This document shows positions 36,531 to 47,862 of a DNA stretch of 64,000 nucleotides, piece after piece (the stretch's first letter is position 1; every line of letters begins with the position of its first letter). The notes beneath the pieces are model-generated. The model saw nothing but the letters and a program-made list of their open reading frames with translations. It was not told the origin of the DNA and searched no databases. Position numbers and translations under genes: made by a program. Source of the DNA: Clavulina sp. PMI_390 (Eukaryota; Basidiomycota; Agaricomycetes; Cantharellales; Hydnaceae); NCBI GenBank assembly GCA_015039315.1, contig WIDE01000053.1, positions 94,429 through 158,428 on the forward strand. Direction: 5' to 3'.

Positions 36531-38468
36531 TCATTTGGGAACAGTCTGGCGAGCTAGCCCAAAGCGCTCAAGCTCTGCTGGTGGAGACTCAAATTCTGCC
36601 TTTGCGAGCCAGTTGGTGTCAAGGAACTTGGCCCATCGCGCTCGGACAGCTATCATCGTCATGCTCGGGGGGATGTAGCTGTCGAATAATCAAGATTTAG
36701 GAGAGCTATTACATTTGTACAGGGTCGCGGGGCTTGTGAACGTATACGCACCTATCAAAGGTATTCTCCACCGAACCCCGAAGGGCATCTTGGAATGCCG
36801 CCTCATCTTGCTTGAATACGTTATATACATACGGTGCATCGACCCATTTGAGGGCGGTGTTTTGGGCTACCCAAGCACGACGATCGTCTGGGTGTTCAGG
36901 GTCATGCTACAGGTAAAGATAGGGTAATCAGATGGTTAGATGTTGGGGAAAGTTATTGGGAATTGGACTCACTGTACTGATTGGGTTCAAGTAAGGCACG
37001 CCCATGCACAAGGCGACATATGGTTGCACCATACTAACCAATGAGGACAAAATGGAAATCAGCTGACTAGTAAGAATGACACAAGCAAGAGGAACCGAGA
37101 AGACTTGACGTACTCCCGAGGATCCCACAACCCCACAAAGATGGACGCCTTGGCCACCTCGCCCAACAAGTCCTTATCCGACATCTTACTACGATCTAGC
37201 TCGACGAGCGTCTTTGGTACAACCCACACGCCCTTAGTATCTTCATAGTATTCGAGACGCGCGATCTCGGGTTCGAGAGCGGCATATGGCTGTACGTCCG
37301 TGGCAGCAACCGCACGGTCGAACCACGATGGCTTCCATACATTATGATGGATCCAGAAATACGCCTCCAGGTTGGCGTGGATGAATGCGCGATGGTGTGG
37401 GTCCTTGGGACGGGCTGCAGCGGGAACTGAGGGGAAGATCTTATTTGCACATTGTTCTTCGATCGAGAACCCAATGTACGTCTGTCCGCCATGGAAGGGC
37501 TCACTGACGAGCGTCCAGGGCAATCCGAGAGGGGAGCCAGGGAACTCGTCGCTACTCCATCCAAAAATCTTGTACGCCGGGATCCCTTGTGGGAAGCGAC
37601 GGGATTTGACGCAACCAGTTTCGATCTCCCCTTCTTCTTCCAGGCTGTCGAGGGCGCTGGAAGAGAAGCATGACTTTAGGTGATAGATGTGATCGCCCTC
37701 TTGGAAGATGACGGCATGCACAAGGGAGGGGAAGAGTTTATGAATTTCGACGGCCCATGTTGAGTTGACGTTACTGAAGACGTAAGAGGCGCCAAGGTCA
37801 TCGAGCGACTTGAGGGCAGAGTGTGCATAGTAGTCATCCCGCTTGGGTGTCAGATCGCGAGCATGGGGGAATATGTATGCGTCCAAAATAACAACTGTTG
37901 GCATCGATGTTGACATTCGCGAGTAACGGAGGTGAAATAGGCAAGGAAAGAAGGAAAGAAGGATGTCATTTTCATTGTCAGACGTCGGACAGGCGGGCGG
38001 CGGGCAATACATACGTTTCGACTGGTAGTGCGCACATGTTCCATCAAAGACACAGTCGACGAGGCCTTCGAGCACTTTACGATTATGCTCGGCAATAAAC
38101 CTATCAGCCTCTTCGCGGGGTCCTTGTCCACCTATGTAGCCTTCATAGCGCGCATCTGGCCGCTCAACAAGGAGGGGCTGGAGTGCATCAAGGGTCCCTT
38201 GCCTGCTCAAAGGCATGCTCTCTGCGAGCTGGTTCTTGGGTTTCGGTGCAGGAGGGACCTTTTCGCCGAGAGGAAGCCTCCCTTTTGGCGGACGAGGCGC
38301 GTCGAGAGGATCCTGTTCATCTGATGCAGGGGTATTAACGCGCGATGGAGGATATCGATGTGAGGTGGAGGAGCCATAGCTGGACTCAGACCGCCAATAA
38401 AGGAAGATGATCCCAAGCAAGGTGACGAGAAGGAGCGGGTTGAGTTTTGAGGTCGCCAGACGAGGCAT
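36531..38468 (-). CDS. GT18-like type II membrane glycosyltransferase, tandem copy B
   Basis: Same five-exon plan as copy A: 38468-38015, 37894-37114, 37033-36973, 36906-36752, 36678-36531, giving 532 aa. Exons 3 (61 nt) and 4 (155 nt) have exactly the same lengths in all three copies. The signal-anchor helix reads LNPLLLVTLLGIIFLYWR. Copies A and B are the most alike; long blocks such as FPGSPLGLPWTLVSEPFHGG are identical. Copy B lacks A's acidic insert (VEEEDEEAVISTIE) and ends LARQTVPK. Exon 3 ends ATCAGTACA, replacing the AsnHis of copy A, so the loop before HDPEHP differs. Intron 1 is 120 bp, has no in-frame stop and could be retained without breaking the frame. Confidence 0.8.
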
Positions 38469-39180
38469 CGTGTGTCGAAACACCGCAAGTGGTGGTGGCC
38501 CGGAGCGAGGAGGGACTGAGGATCAAACGCGAGCTGGACTCGAAGCAACAGCTGGAAATGGGGCTTCATATGACAAATCGGTACTGCTAGTTGAGCGCCA
38601 AACCAACGATTTTTTCGTTCATTCAGGTCAGAAGAATTTGCAATGGAGCACACTCTTTATTAGAACCAGCCACTCGGCAGTAATCCAGGAGGTTAGTTTC
38701 CTCTGTGTCAGGCACCACCATACTCCCTGCTTTACAGGCGCGGTGGAGATCAAATGCATGCTGGTGAGCGGCTTCACTACGCCAAGGAGTTTTTTCGAAC
38801 CGAGGGGTCAATTATGGGTCGAGGCACGCATCCTCGGCATAGCCACTAATTTAGTCAATCCCTTGGCGGCGGGCCTCCCTCTCCAGGTCATAAACGCCAG
38901 ACTGATATCCTGGTTCGGAGACACTAACTGTTTTTTCTTACTCTAAAGTGGCTTGGGTGCATGGAAGATATATTCTCGTCAGGAGCACGCTGTCATACTG
39001 TTATGCAATTGAGTATAAAACTTGTACATAGTGAATACATCTGGGTGAAGGCGAGCACCTGGATCAGTCTTTAGAACATGATGGATATGTGTAAAGATAC
39101 TCACAAGGCCAGGTTAATATATAAACTCTCTATAACCCAAATTGCAAGGGGTGCCAAACGGATCGGCGCAGCGAGTGTGG
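38469..39180. repeat. Duplicated promoter of GT18 copy B and 3' flank of copy C
   Basis: Positions 38469-38890 align with 35833-36180 in the same order (GTGGTGGCCCGGAGCGAGG, TTGAGCGCCAAACC, TTTGCAATGG, GGTTAGTTTC, TGTCAGGCACCAC). The remainder is the downstream flank of copy C. Confidence 0.7.
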
Positions 39181-41163
39181 TTATTTAGGGACTCCCTGGC
39201 GGGCTAGCCCAAAACGCTCAAGTTCGGCCGGCGGAGACTCAAGTTCTGCCTTCTCGAGCCAGTTCGTATCAAGGAACTTAGCCCATCGCGTTCGGACGGC
39301 TGCCGTTGTCATACTTGGGGGTATATAACTATTGGTAAGAAAGGACATGTGAGCCATGATGATTCTCGTTCCGCTTTTTCATTCAGGGAGAGTTTTGTGA
39401 CTAGGGGCACATGCACACACCTATCAAAAGTTTTCTCCACTGATCCGCGTAGCGCGTCCTGGAACCCTTGTTCGTCGGTCTTGAATACATTATACACATA
39501 AGGAGCATCGACCCATTTGAGTGCCGCGTTTTGGACGACCCAAGCACTACGATCCTCTGGATGCTCAGAATTATGCTATAGGAGGGGACACGAGGGAAAC
39601 TATCAATTAGATGGGGCCAGGGAGGTTAAGACTGTGCAGACGTACGCTGTGGATCGGGTTGAGAAACGGCACGCCCATGCATAGCGCAATGTATGGTTGC
39701 ACCATGCTAAGTAGCGAATTGAGGACAGAGATCAGGACGGTCTATTGATCAGAAAGATAGAGTTGTGCTAATGATGGAATGCACGTACTTTAGTGGATCC
39801 CACAAGCCGACAAAGATGGACGCCTTGGCCATCTCGGTCAATATATCGGTCTCCGACATTTTTCTCCGGTCCAGCTCGACGAGCGTCTTAGGTACCACCC
39901 ATACACCTTTAGTGATAGGATAATCCCTGAGGCGCGCCACTTCGGGGTCCAGGGCCGCATACGCCTGGACGCCGGTCGCTGCAACTGCGCGATCGAACCA
40001 TGAGGGTTTCCAGTCATTATGGTGGAGCCAGAAATACGTCTCGAGGTTCGCATGGATGAACGCGTGATGATGCGGGTCTTTAGGACGCGCCGCGGCGGGT
40101 ATTGAAGGGAACAGCCTGTCTGGACCCGACGCTTCGCACTGTTCTTGGATAGAATAACCAATGTATGTCTGGCCCTGGCTGAACGGTTCGTTGACGAGTG
40201 TCCAGGCTGTCCCAAGTGGAGATCCCGGGAAGTCTGCAGTAAGCCAGCCGTCCGTGCCCCAGCCGAACAGCTTGTGCGCAGGTATGCCGTGCGGGAAGCG
40301 TCCTGGTATTTGTACACACCCATTCTTGATGTCGCTCTCCGGGTCAGCGTCATTGGTGGTGATGGCTGATGCGAAGCACGATGAGAGTTGATAGATGTGA
40401 TCGCCCTCTTGGAAGATGACGGCGTGTACAAGGGAAGGGAATAGCTTGTGGATCTCGATCGCCCATGTTGTGTTCACGTTGCTGAAGACATACGACGCGC
40501 CGAGGGAGTCGAGGGATTTGAGGGCAGAGTGCGAGTAATAGTCGTCGCGTTTAGGCAGGAGATCGCGTGCATGGGGAAATATGAACGCATCGAGAATGAC
40601 AACTATCGATTTGATAACAAAGGGGGGAGTTGAAAAAGGAAGATGAGATGGCGAGAAGGAGGGAAGGATGTCATTTGTCTGTTAGACACAAGGTGGGCGG
40701 GCAGCAGGCAATGAGACATACGTTTTGTTTGAAAATGCGTGCAGGTGGCAGCAAACACACAGTCGACGAGGGCCTCGAGGACTCTCCGGTTGTGCTTTGC
40801 CATAAATTTGTCAGCCTCCTCGCGCGGTGCTTGCCCGCCTATATAGCCCTCGTGGCGCGCGTCAGACCGCTCGACGAGCAAAGGTTGGAGTGCAGCAAGG
40901 GTATCTTGTTTGTTCAATGGCATGCTCTCCGCAAGTGGGTTCTTCAACTGAGGCTTGACTACCGGTTCTACGTCGAGAGGAGGCCCTGGTTTAGCGGCAA
41001 GAGGCAAACCAAGATAATGTTCGTCTGCTGCGAGACCATGGACGCGTGGGGGATATCGAGATTGGTTTGGGTGATAAAAACTGGAGCGCCGATAGAGAAA
41101 GCCAAATCCAAGGAGGACGATGAGGGCTAGTGGGACAAATTTCGATGTCGCCAGACGAGGCAT
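39181..41163 (-). CDS. GT18-like type II membrane glycosyltransferase, tandem copy C
   Basis: Exons 41163-40722, 40602-39789, 39706-39646, 39575-39421 and 39328-39181 give 539 aa. Signal-anchor helix FVPLALIVLLGFGFLYRR. It is the most diverged copy: the stem is different (DVEPVVKPQLKNPLAESMP), and there are insertions at WGTDGWLTADFPGSPLGTAW and CEASGPDRLFPSIPAAARP. The conserved core is kept: VILDAFIFPHARDLLPKRDD, ASIFVGLWDPLNMVQPY, LCMGVPFLNPI and APYVYNVFKTDEQGF. C-terminus LARQGVPK is like copy B. The donor of intron 4 is GTGTGT. Likely a Golgi enzyme like its neighbours; divergence in the lumenal loops suggests a different acceptor preference, which is inference. Confidence 0.8.
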
Positions 41164-41787
41164 CTTACTCTCTGGTTGGTGGCAGGGGTGGTAGTCCGGA
41201 GTCGGGGTCGAAGTGGCATCTTCGGGCTCGGGGTGCAGTCACATACAATACTTGTGCGACGCCCAGCCGCGAATCAGGAAAATTTGCAATGGGCGTGCGC
41301 CACACCCGCGCTCAATTCCACTCGCTCCCGAATTTCTGATCAGGGAACGCATAGTTTCCTTGCGCCAGGCACACTGTTTGTTGGCTGACTGGGATGATGC
41401 GTGTGTCTCATGGTCATGGTGCAGTTCAAATTAACTCGAGGTGCCAACGACCCTCAATTTAAAGGCATGATCCTTGGCATAGCCACCCATTAAGTTGACT
41501 CCTCAGCAAGCCAGCATACTGCTTTTTTTTTCCCTCTAGACTAAGGCTTCACCTTGTGTTACACAGGAAGCTCTATGAAGATACCACCACTGCGAGCTAC
41601 AGCCGAGATCCAAAAAGAATGAGGTAGTGACTTATCACTAGCAGCCGCAGCTGCCACCGCGCGAGAAGCTCAATGCTACACAGACACACATACGCGGTAC
41701 ACCCATGTTGAAACCGGTTCAGGTCAAAATCAGGTAAATACTCATTCTTGCGAGAGAAGACAACGAACAACTCCAATTTGGTGGCTA
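41164..41787. repeat. Duplicated promoter of GT18 copy C and boundary to the F-box array
   Basis: Upstream flank of copy C keeps short versions of the shared promoter blocks (GGGTGGTAGTCCGGAGTCGGGG, AATTTGCAATGGGCG, TAGTTTCCTTGCGCCAGGCAC). From about 41550 it becomes the 3' flank of the first F-box gene. No additional gene is supported. Confidence 0.55.
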
Positions 41788-43403
41788 TCAATTAGGGACA
41801 TAAATCACCTTGATGCCGAAACTTTCGAGCTGGTCCACAACTTCCTGCGTCTGGCGAGCCTCCACGACGTCGGGTTCTGTCTCAATTTTGCATCCCAGTT
41901 TCTTTCTTTTGCATCGAGTGCAGGGAGCCCCATGTCGGGATGATATATTACAACTTGCCTTGGTAAACAACGAAAGAGTATCTGGGTAAGCTGTTCGATA
42001 AGTCCAAATTATTCGAACCACCAACTTACCCTGTTCAACTTGCACCGGTCGCAACATATTGATATCTTCGGAGTATCTCCTCTTGTTGCTTCCTGCTTCC
42101 CACGCGCGATCCAGTTTGGAGGTTCCAGCAAGCGGTTTGGAAAATGCCAAAACACCTGGTAACGAGCTCTTGGCTCTTCGATGTATACATTCTTCAGAAG
42201 CGGAAGAAGGGAATTAACATTAGAGCCAGTGTTTATCTGAGGAACCGACGGCCATCCCGTTGGTCCTTGCTCAAGGTCCCGAGAAATACGACTGAGTAAT
42301 TTTCCGTACCCAGATGATTGAAAGAAATACAAATTCTCTAAGCCTTGGAAGGCTCCAAGCATGGGGAAACCAGCTTCACAATCTATTTCGTGGCCAGAGA
42401 ATGTCACGCTGTTGGCGGGAATCTCCGAAAGCAGTTGCAGGAGCCTAGATTGTTCAGGATCAACTTCGTTCCTATGAATCACGATTGGACCGAAGGATGG
42501 GGTGGACGTGAAAGTGGCATAACGGAGGGACGGCGTAGAGATGTCATACCAGATGGCGGGATGGTTTGTGACCACACGTTCAACAAGAGGCAAAGACACT
42601 CGTGTTCTACGGGGCGATCCCACAACAAATCCTGCCCTCAAGCTGATACGAAACTCTCTGAGGGAGGGAAGCCCCGCAAGTGTCTCACAGACACGGGGCC
42701 AGAATTGGTTTGCAACACTCAACTCAACCAGACATAAGAGAGGCCATGAGACATTGATGGAACTTGGGAGATATCCAACTGCAGCCGAAAACTTCAAAGT
42801 TCGGAGGGGGGTATATTGCGGTGCGATATCCCAAACAGCCTCCCTATTGGGAGGCTCATCCTGCTGAGATCCGTGAATATCAATTACCAAGTCGTGCAGA
42901 CCTGGAAATTTCGTCGTTTTTAAAAATTTTTGGAGCGCGTACGTGGTTCTAGCTTGTCTGAAATCGACTGATATCGAGCGACACCGCCCCATATGAGGTG
43001 CAAGAAGCCTAGTTACTGTTCGCCAATCATTCTCAACCACTGACTGCTGGTTAAGTGGATCATATGCTGGCAATCTCCACGAGCGCTGGATGACGACGTG
43101 GATTGGAGACCGCTTTGACCGTTGAAGAAAGCAACGCACTCTATCAGTGTCAATTGCGAAGAGCCAGGCATGGTGTCTGGGGGAGTCCCTCAATCGTGGC
43201 ATGGAGTACTCGTATACTTTGAGGTATATATTAGACCAAAAGGGGCCATATTTAACCGCAACGTTGCGCCAACGGGAGGAGACAGACGTGACGATGATGA
43301 GGGAAATGAGGCGTGCGCGTGGTGAATCTCCAGCGAGAGTGAGAAGGTGGTCCATCACAAGCAGCAGCAGCTCGTTGGGCAACATAGATATCATTTTATC
43401 CAT
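41788..43403 (-). CDS. F-box protein with C-terminal Zn2Cys6 cluster, tandem copy D
   Basis: Two exons (43403-42030 and 41958-41788; intron 71 bp) give 514 aa. The N-terminal F-box reads MLPNELLLLVMDHLL, then SVSSRWRNVAVKYGPFWSNI. Next come LRR-like irregular repeats (SWPLLCLVELSVANQFWPRV, then LAGLPSLREFRISL), as in fungal F-box proteins that present substrates to an SCF ubiquitin ligase. After the splice the last 60 residues form CDRCKLNR|ASC, nine residues, CTRCKRKKLGC: a perfect CX2CX6CX9CX2CX6C with the basic residues usual in DNA-binding zinc clusters. A short helix follows (VVEARQTQEVVDQLESFG). The acceptor (ACCAAG) was chosen because it is the one that keeps the frame open and restores the spacing; copies E and F give the same result. 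Function is inferred only. Confidence 0.82.
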
Positions 43404-44071
43404 AGGTAGAAATGGGGCTTTTGGGTAAGATGTCGTTTATCTGAGTACTGTTGCGAAGGACTGGAGCCAGGCGCTGTTCAATGGAGTGGGGTAGTTGGGG
43501 CTATAGCGGCGAACTCAGCATATCGTGGAACAAAACGGCAGGTAGTCTAGTTCAGTATTTTCGCTTACCTCTAGTGTGTTTGAAGTCAAGGGTATCACGA
43601 AGGTGGATAACACGATAGGCGAGCGGCTTCCTGTTGTTTGGGCCGTTTTCTCACGGCGGCTCCCTTGCGGATCTCAGTCTGACCAACAGGCATCATATCA
43701 CCCCGACGTCCTCAGGATCAACAATCATCATTGTCTACACAAATTCTTACCCAAGCGGGGGGATAATGATCCTAAATTTCCGATTGATTTAGCTCCCGAG
43801 GACAACTTGCAAAGAAAATGAGCTCTGTGACTTCAGATTCTCAACACCAGTATCACAGAGGTGCCACCACGCAAGTTGGTATCTCCCAAATTAGGTTCAA
43901 ACGATCGTTTGTATGCGGTAGCGAGTTCCATACATGATTCGCAGGGATAGATACGCGGAAGGCTCGCCCTTGAAATGGTACTACTAAATGTAATGCGGTA
44001 AGAATAGTCTCCCCAGGATCGCACCAATACTTGTGATGAGAGGACGTATCACCCCAGACCATCCACTGACA
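43404..44071. other. Intergenic region between F-box copies D and E
   Basis: 668 bp containing the promoter of copy D and the 3' flank of copy E. The stretch 43850-44000 vaguely resembles 46090-46230, the flank of copy F (GGTGCCACCACG against GGTACCGCCACG), consistent with duplication of whole units. No gene is seen. Confidence 0.45.
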
Positions 44072-45657
44072 TCAACGGAGAGCCCAATTCACCTTGATAT
44101 CTAAACCCTGAAGACGGTTCATAGCCTTTTGCGTGTCTCGAGCCTCCATCACCGCAGTATTTGTCTCGATTTTGCAATCTAGACTTTTATCGTCGCACCG
44201 AGTGCAGCTACACCCCTGTTTAAGGAGAAGATTGCAGCGGGTCTTTGAGATAAAGTGAGCGTCCACTTTTGCTTGTTACCCAGCAAAGGCCTTCGTCGTC
44301 CACGTACCTTGTCCACCTTGCACTGATCACAGCCTTTGAGTGTCTTCCAAGTGCCTTCCGTTTTTGGTTTCTGCTCTTGGCGAACAACCCAGTTTGGAGG
44401 TTCTGACAAGCGATTTGGAAACTCCCAAAACATCCAATATAGCCCCTTTGCCTCCTCAATCGACACAGTGTGTAGGAGCGGAAGGAACAAGTTGACGTTG
44501 ACGTCACTGTTCGTGTGCTCGCCCAATTGCCTCTCCGTTGATCCCCGCTCTAGAACTTGTGAGATACGATCGAGTAATTTCCCATGCTTGGACGATTGAT
44601 GGAAGTGCAAATTCTCGACATGATCCAAAGCTTGAAGCATTGGGAAAATGAATTCCCTGTCCATCGCGGTGCCCAAGAATGTGACATCATGAATGGGCAT
44701 CTCCGCGAGTAGTTGCAGAAGTTTGGCCTGCATGGGGTCGAATTCCTGAGCATGAATTCTGGGGTGAAATGGGATAGCCGTGAAAGCGGCGTAGCGGAGG
44801 AATGGTGTAGAGATGTCATACCAAATAGCGGAATTATTTGTAGTGACACGCTCGACAAGGGGTAGGGAGATTCGCGTTGTGCGGGGTGGATCTTCAATCA
44901 GCCCAGCTCCCAAACTAATACGAAACTCCTTGAGAGAAGGAAGGTTTGCGAGTGTCTCGCAAACACGAGGCCAGAAATGGGTTGCGATCTTCAGCTCAAT
45001 GAGAGATAGGAGAGGCCATGAAACGTCGATAGCTCTTGGGATATATCTCCATGTGTCCGAGAATTTTAGAGTTCGTAGGGGTGTGAATTCTGGTGAAATA
45101 TTCCACATAGTATCCCAATTATGGTACTTATCCTCCTTGGTATCACGAAAATCAATCACCAAGTCCTCTAGAACTGAGAATTTCCTAGTGTTTGAAAACT
45201 TGTGAATCTCGGACGAGGCCCTGGCTCCTTTGAAATGTATAGACATCGAGCGACATCGGTCCATATGAGGCGCAATGAGTTTCTCCATGAGCCCCCAGTT
45301 TTCCTCTGCTGCCGTTCGCTTGATCGTGGGATATAAATTCAGGTCTTTCCATGATAAAAAGACGAAGAGGCGGATAGGAGAGCGTTTTGATCGGTCGAGA
45401 AAGCAACGTACTCTGTCAAAGTCGTTTGCAAGAATCTGGGTAAGGCGGGTCTGACGCCATGGGATGGGGGTCTCGTAGGGTTTGACGTATATGTTAGCCC
45501 AGAAGGAGCTACATCCATTAGCAATATTCCGCCAACGCGAGGAGATAGATGTGGCGGTGATGAGGGAAGTGATGAATGCTCGTGGCGAGTCTTCAGCGAG
45601 GAGGAGGAGGTGCTCTATCACAAGCAATACCAGCTCGCTTGGAAGTGCGGATATCAT
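44072..45657 (-). CDS. F-box protein with C-terminal Zn2Cys6 cluster, tandem copy E
   Basis: Exons 45657-44308 and 44242-44072 (intron 65 bp) give 506 aa. F-box: MISALPSELVLLVIEHLLLL, then SISSRWRNIANGCSSFWANI. LRR-like strands follow (SWPLLSLIELKIATHFWPRV, LANLPSLKEFRISLGAGL). Exon 2 is again exactly 171 nt. Using the acceptor CTCAAAG, the junction is CDQCKVDK|TRC, then nine residues, then CTRCDDKSLDC, so CX2CX6CX9CX2CX6C is restored. The nine-residue loop has one extra Cys (LLLKQGCS). The second half of the cluster is acidic/neutral (DDKSLD) instead of basic. A later acceptor (AAACAG) is also in frame but would remove the third Cys. Confidence 0.82.
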
Positions 45658-46298
45658 TCTGTGTGTATCTGGGAAGAAGGATAACGAGGAGGAGACCGTA
45701 TACTCGAGTGGCTTAGCAAAAATCTCTGCAGTTGGACAATGTTTGGTAAGACCACGAAGGTGAGAGCTGGGGCTATGGACGAAGCAAAATAGTGCTTGAG
45801 CACAAAATCAAGCCATTTCAGGGCTTTTGGCTCACCTAGAGTTTACTTGACACCACAGATACTGTCAAGGAACATTAGATGGCCTGTATGAGTGACCCGA
45901 CCATATTCCCACGATTCCCTTCGCATCTGCCTGTGAACTACACTATCGCAGTCACTGGATCGTCAAACTCGACCTCCATCGATCTTGACCATCTTCGTCG
46001 GGGGTAGGAGATCGAGCATCATTCTTGCAGTGCTTCTCATTACTCACACGCTAAAGTCCCGAAAGGTTACCACTCGAAGATTAGCATGTTTGCAACCCCA
46101 CCACCATTGCGTGGTGGTACCGCCACGAATGTGAATTTCCACCAAATCACGTCAAAGTTACCAGACATGCGGCTCGCAGACGTCAATACGAGGAAGATTC
46201 GCCCCTCGCCCCGCTACTATGTCAGATTCATTCGACCTCTATCTTGCCCGCACAGGCTCGTAGTAACAGCATATAATGCCCAGTGGCATCGATCGGTA
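45658..46298. other. Intergenic region between F-box copies E and F
   Basis: 641 bp with the promoter of copy E and the 3' flank of copy F. No gene, RNA or clear repeat is seen beyond the weak similarity to 43850-44000. Confidence 0.45.
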
Positions 46299-47862
46299 TC
46301 AAATGAGAACCCAAGTCACCTCTATACCTAAACCCTGGAGGCGGTCCACAGCTTTCTGTATCTCGCGAGCCTCCACGACAGCAGCATTTGCCTCAATTCT
46401 ACATTCTGAACCCTCGTCTGTGCAACGAGTGCAACTACTCCCCTTCCTAAACAGAATATCGCAGGGGATCTCGAGAAATGGTAAAAATTCGGTTAGGCTT
46501 CGACATAAGTCGATTAATCAATCGTCAACATACTCCGTATACAAGGCACTGATCGCAAGCCTTAAGTAATTTCGAGAATCCTTCCACTGCTGATAATGGG
46601 TCTTGACGAACGCACCAGAGAGGCGCTTCTAGCAAGCGGCTCGGAAACTCCCAAAACATCCAGTAGCGAGTTTGCCAATCCTCAATGAATACACCACTCA
46701 GAAATGGCAGAAAGGAGTTGTCACGGAAGCCAGTATTCATTTGAGCACCCAATGGTCTTTCCGACACTTCCTTTTCGAGTGCCCGAGCAACACGGCTGAG
46801 CAGCTGTCCGTGGTCGTACGATCGATAGAAGTGAATATTTTCAAGACGTTTGAAGGCTTGGATTATCGAGAAGATAATGTTAGAGTCTATCACGAAGCCA
46901 GAGAACGTAACGTCACAGACGGGCATCTCCTCCAACTGCTCCGCTAGAGTTGCGGAAAGCCGGCCGTGCAATGGCATGGCCGTAAAAGAGACGTAACGAA
47001 TAGATGGTGTGGAGATATCACCCCAAATGACAGGGTGATTGGTGACGACATGTTCAACAAGAGGCAGCAAAATCCGTGTTTGGCAGGGTGGAACCGGATT
47101 TGATCCTCCCCCCAGGTTAATGCGAAGCTCTTTGAGAGTAGGAAGCTTTGCGAGCGTCTCGCGGACACGAGGCCAGAGCCGCCCGGCGACATTTAACTCA
47201 ATGAGGGATAGGAGAGGCCATGAAACATCAATAGCTTCTGGAATATAGCTATTTGCATCTGAGAATCTCAGAGTCCGAAGGGGGGTGTATAGTGGTGAAA
47301 TATTCCATGTAGCATCCCAGGGAAGGGGCTGTTCCTGCTGAAGGGCAGAAAAACTCAACACCAGATCCTGCAAGAGAAGGAATTTCACTCCACCGAGCAA
47401 GTCAAAAAGCTCATAGGAAGCCCCAGTTCCTTGGAAACGGACGGATATCGAACGACATCGCCCCATGTGAGGTGCAAGCAGGTTCTTCATAAGTCCCCAT
47501 TCTTTCTCAAGCACCGACTGCTCGTCCGCAGGCATCAGATTGAGGCCTCTCCACGAGCGGGGGATAAAAAGGTAGATTGGGGACTGTTTCGAACGTTCGA
47601 GAAAGCAACGCACTCTGTCTACATCACTTGCCAGGAGACGGGTAGGGCGTTGGGGGTGATCCCATTGCCATGCTGGAGTCTCGTGGAGTTTGACAGATAT
47701 ATAGGCCCAAAAGGGGCTGTATTGTATGGCGGTGGTGCGCCAGTAGGAGCAGATAGATGTGATAGTAATGAGGGCTGTAAGAGATTTACGGGGTAAATCT
47801 CGAGCGGGGAGCAGGTCCTGCATCACGAGCAGGAGGAGCTCACTTGGGAGCACATGGGCCAT
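46299..47862 (-). CDS. F-box protein with C-terminal Zn2Cys6 cluster, tandem copy F
   Basis: Exons 47862-46534 and 46469-46299 (intron 64 bp) give 499 aa from the ATG at 47862, which matches the start of copies D and E (MAHVLPSELLLLVMQDLL). The frame is open upstream to an ATG at 48018, but that stretch has no counterpart in D or E. LRR-like blocks: SWPLLSLIELNVAGRLWPRV and LAKLPTLKELRINLGGGS. With the acceptor CTCGAG the end reads CDQCLVYG|IPC, nine residues (DILFRKGSS), CTRCTDEGSEC: the same CX2CX6CX9CX2CX6C, now acidic in its second half. The helix after it (VVEAREIQKAVDRLQGLG) is conserved with E. Exon 2 is 171 nt as in D and E. Confidence 0.82.

Noticed and set aside
37059..38483. Single 474-codon frame covering two exons of GT18 copy B
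   Set aside because: The middle part is the first intron, which happens to be in frame. Copies A and C show the true junction LVILDA after the GTATGT donor.
44220..44308. Acceptor AAACAG as the main splice site of F-box copy E
   Set aside because: It keeps the frame but deletes the third Cys. CTCAAAG restores the same six-Cys spacing and the same 171-nt exon as in copies D and F.
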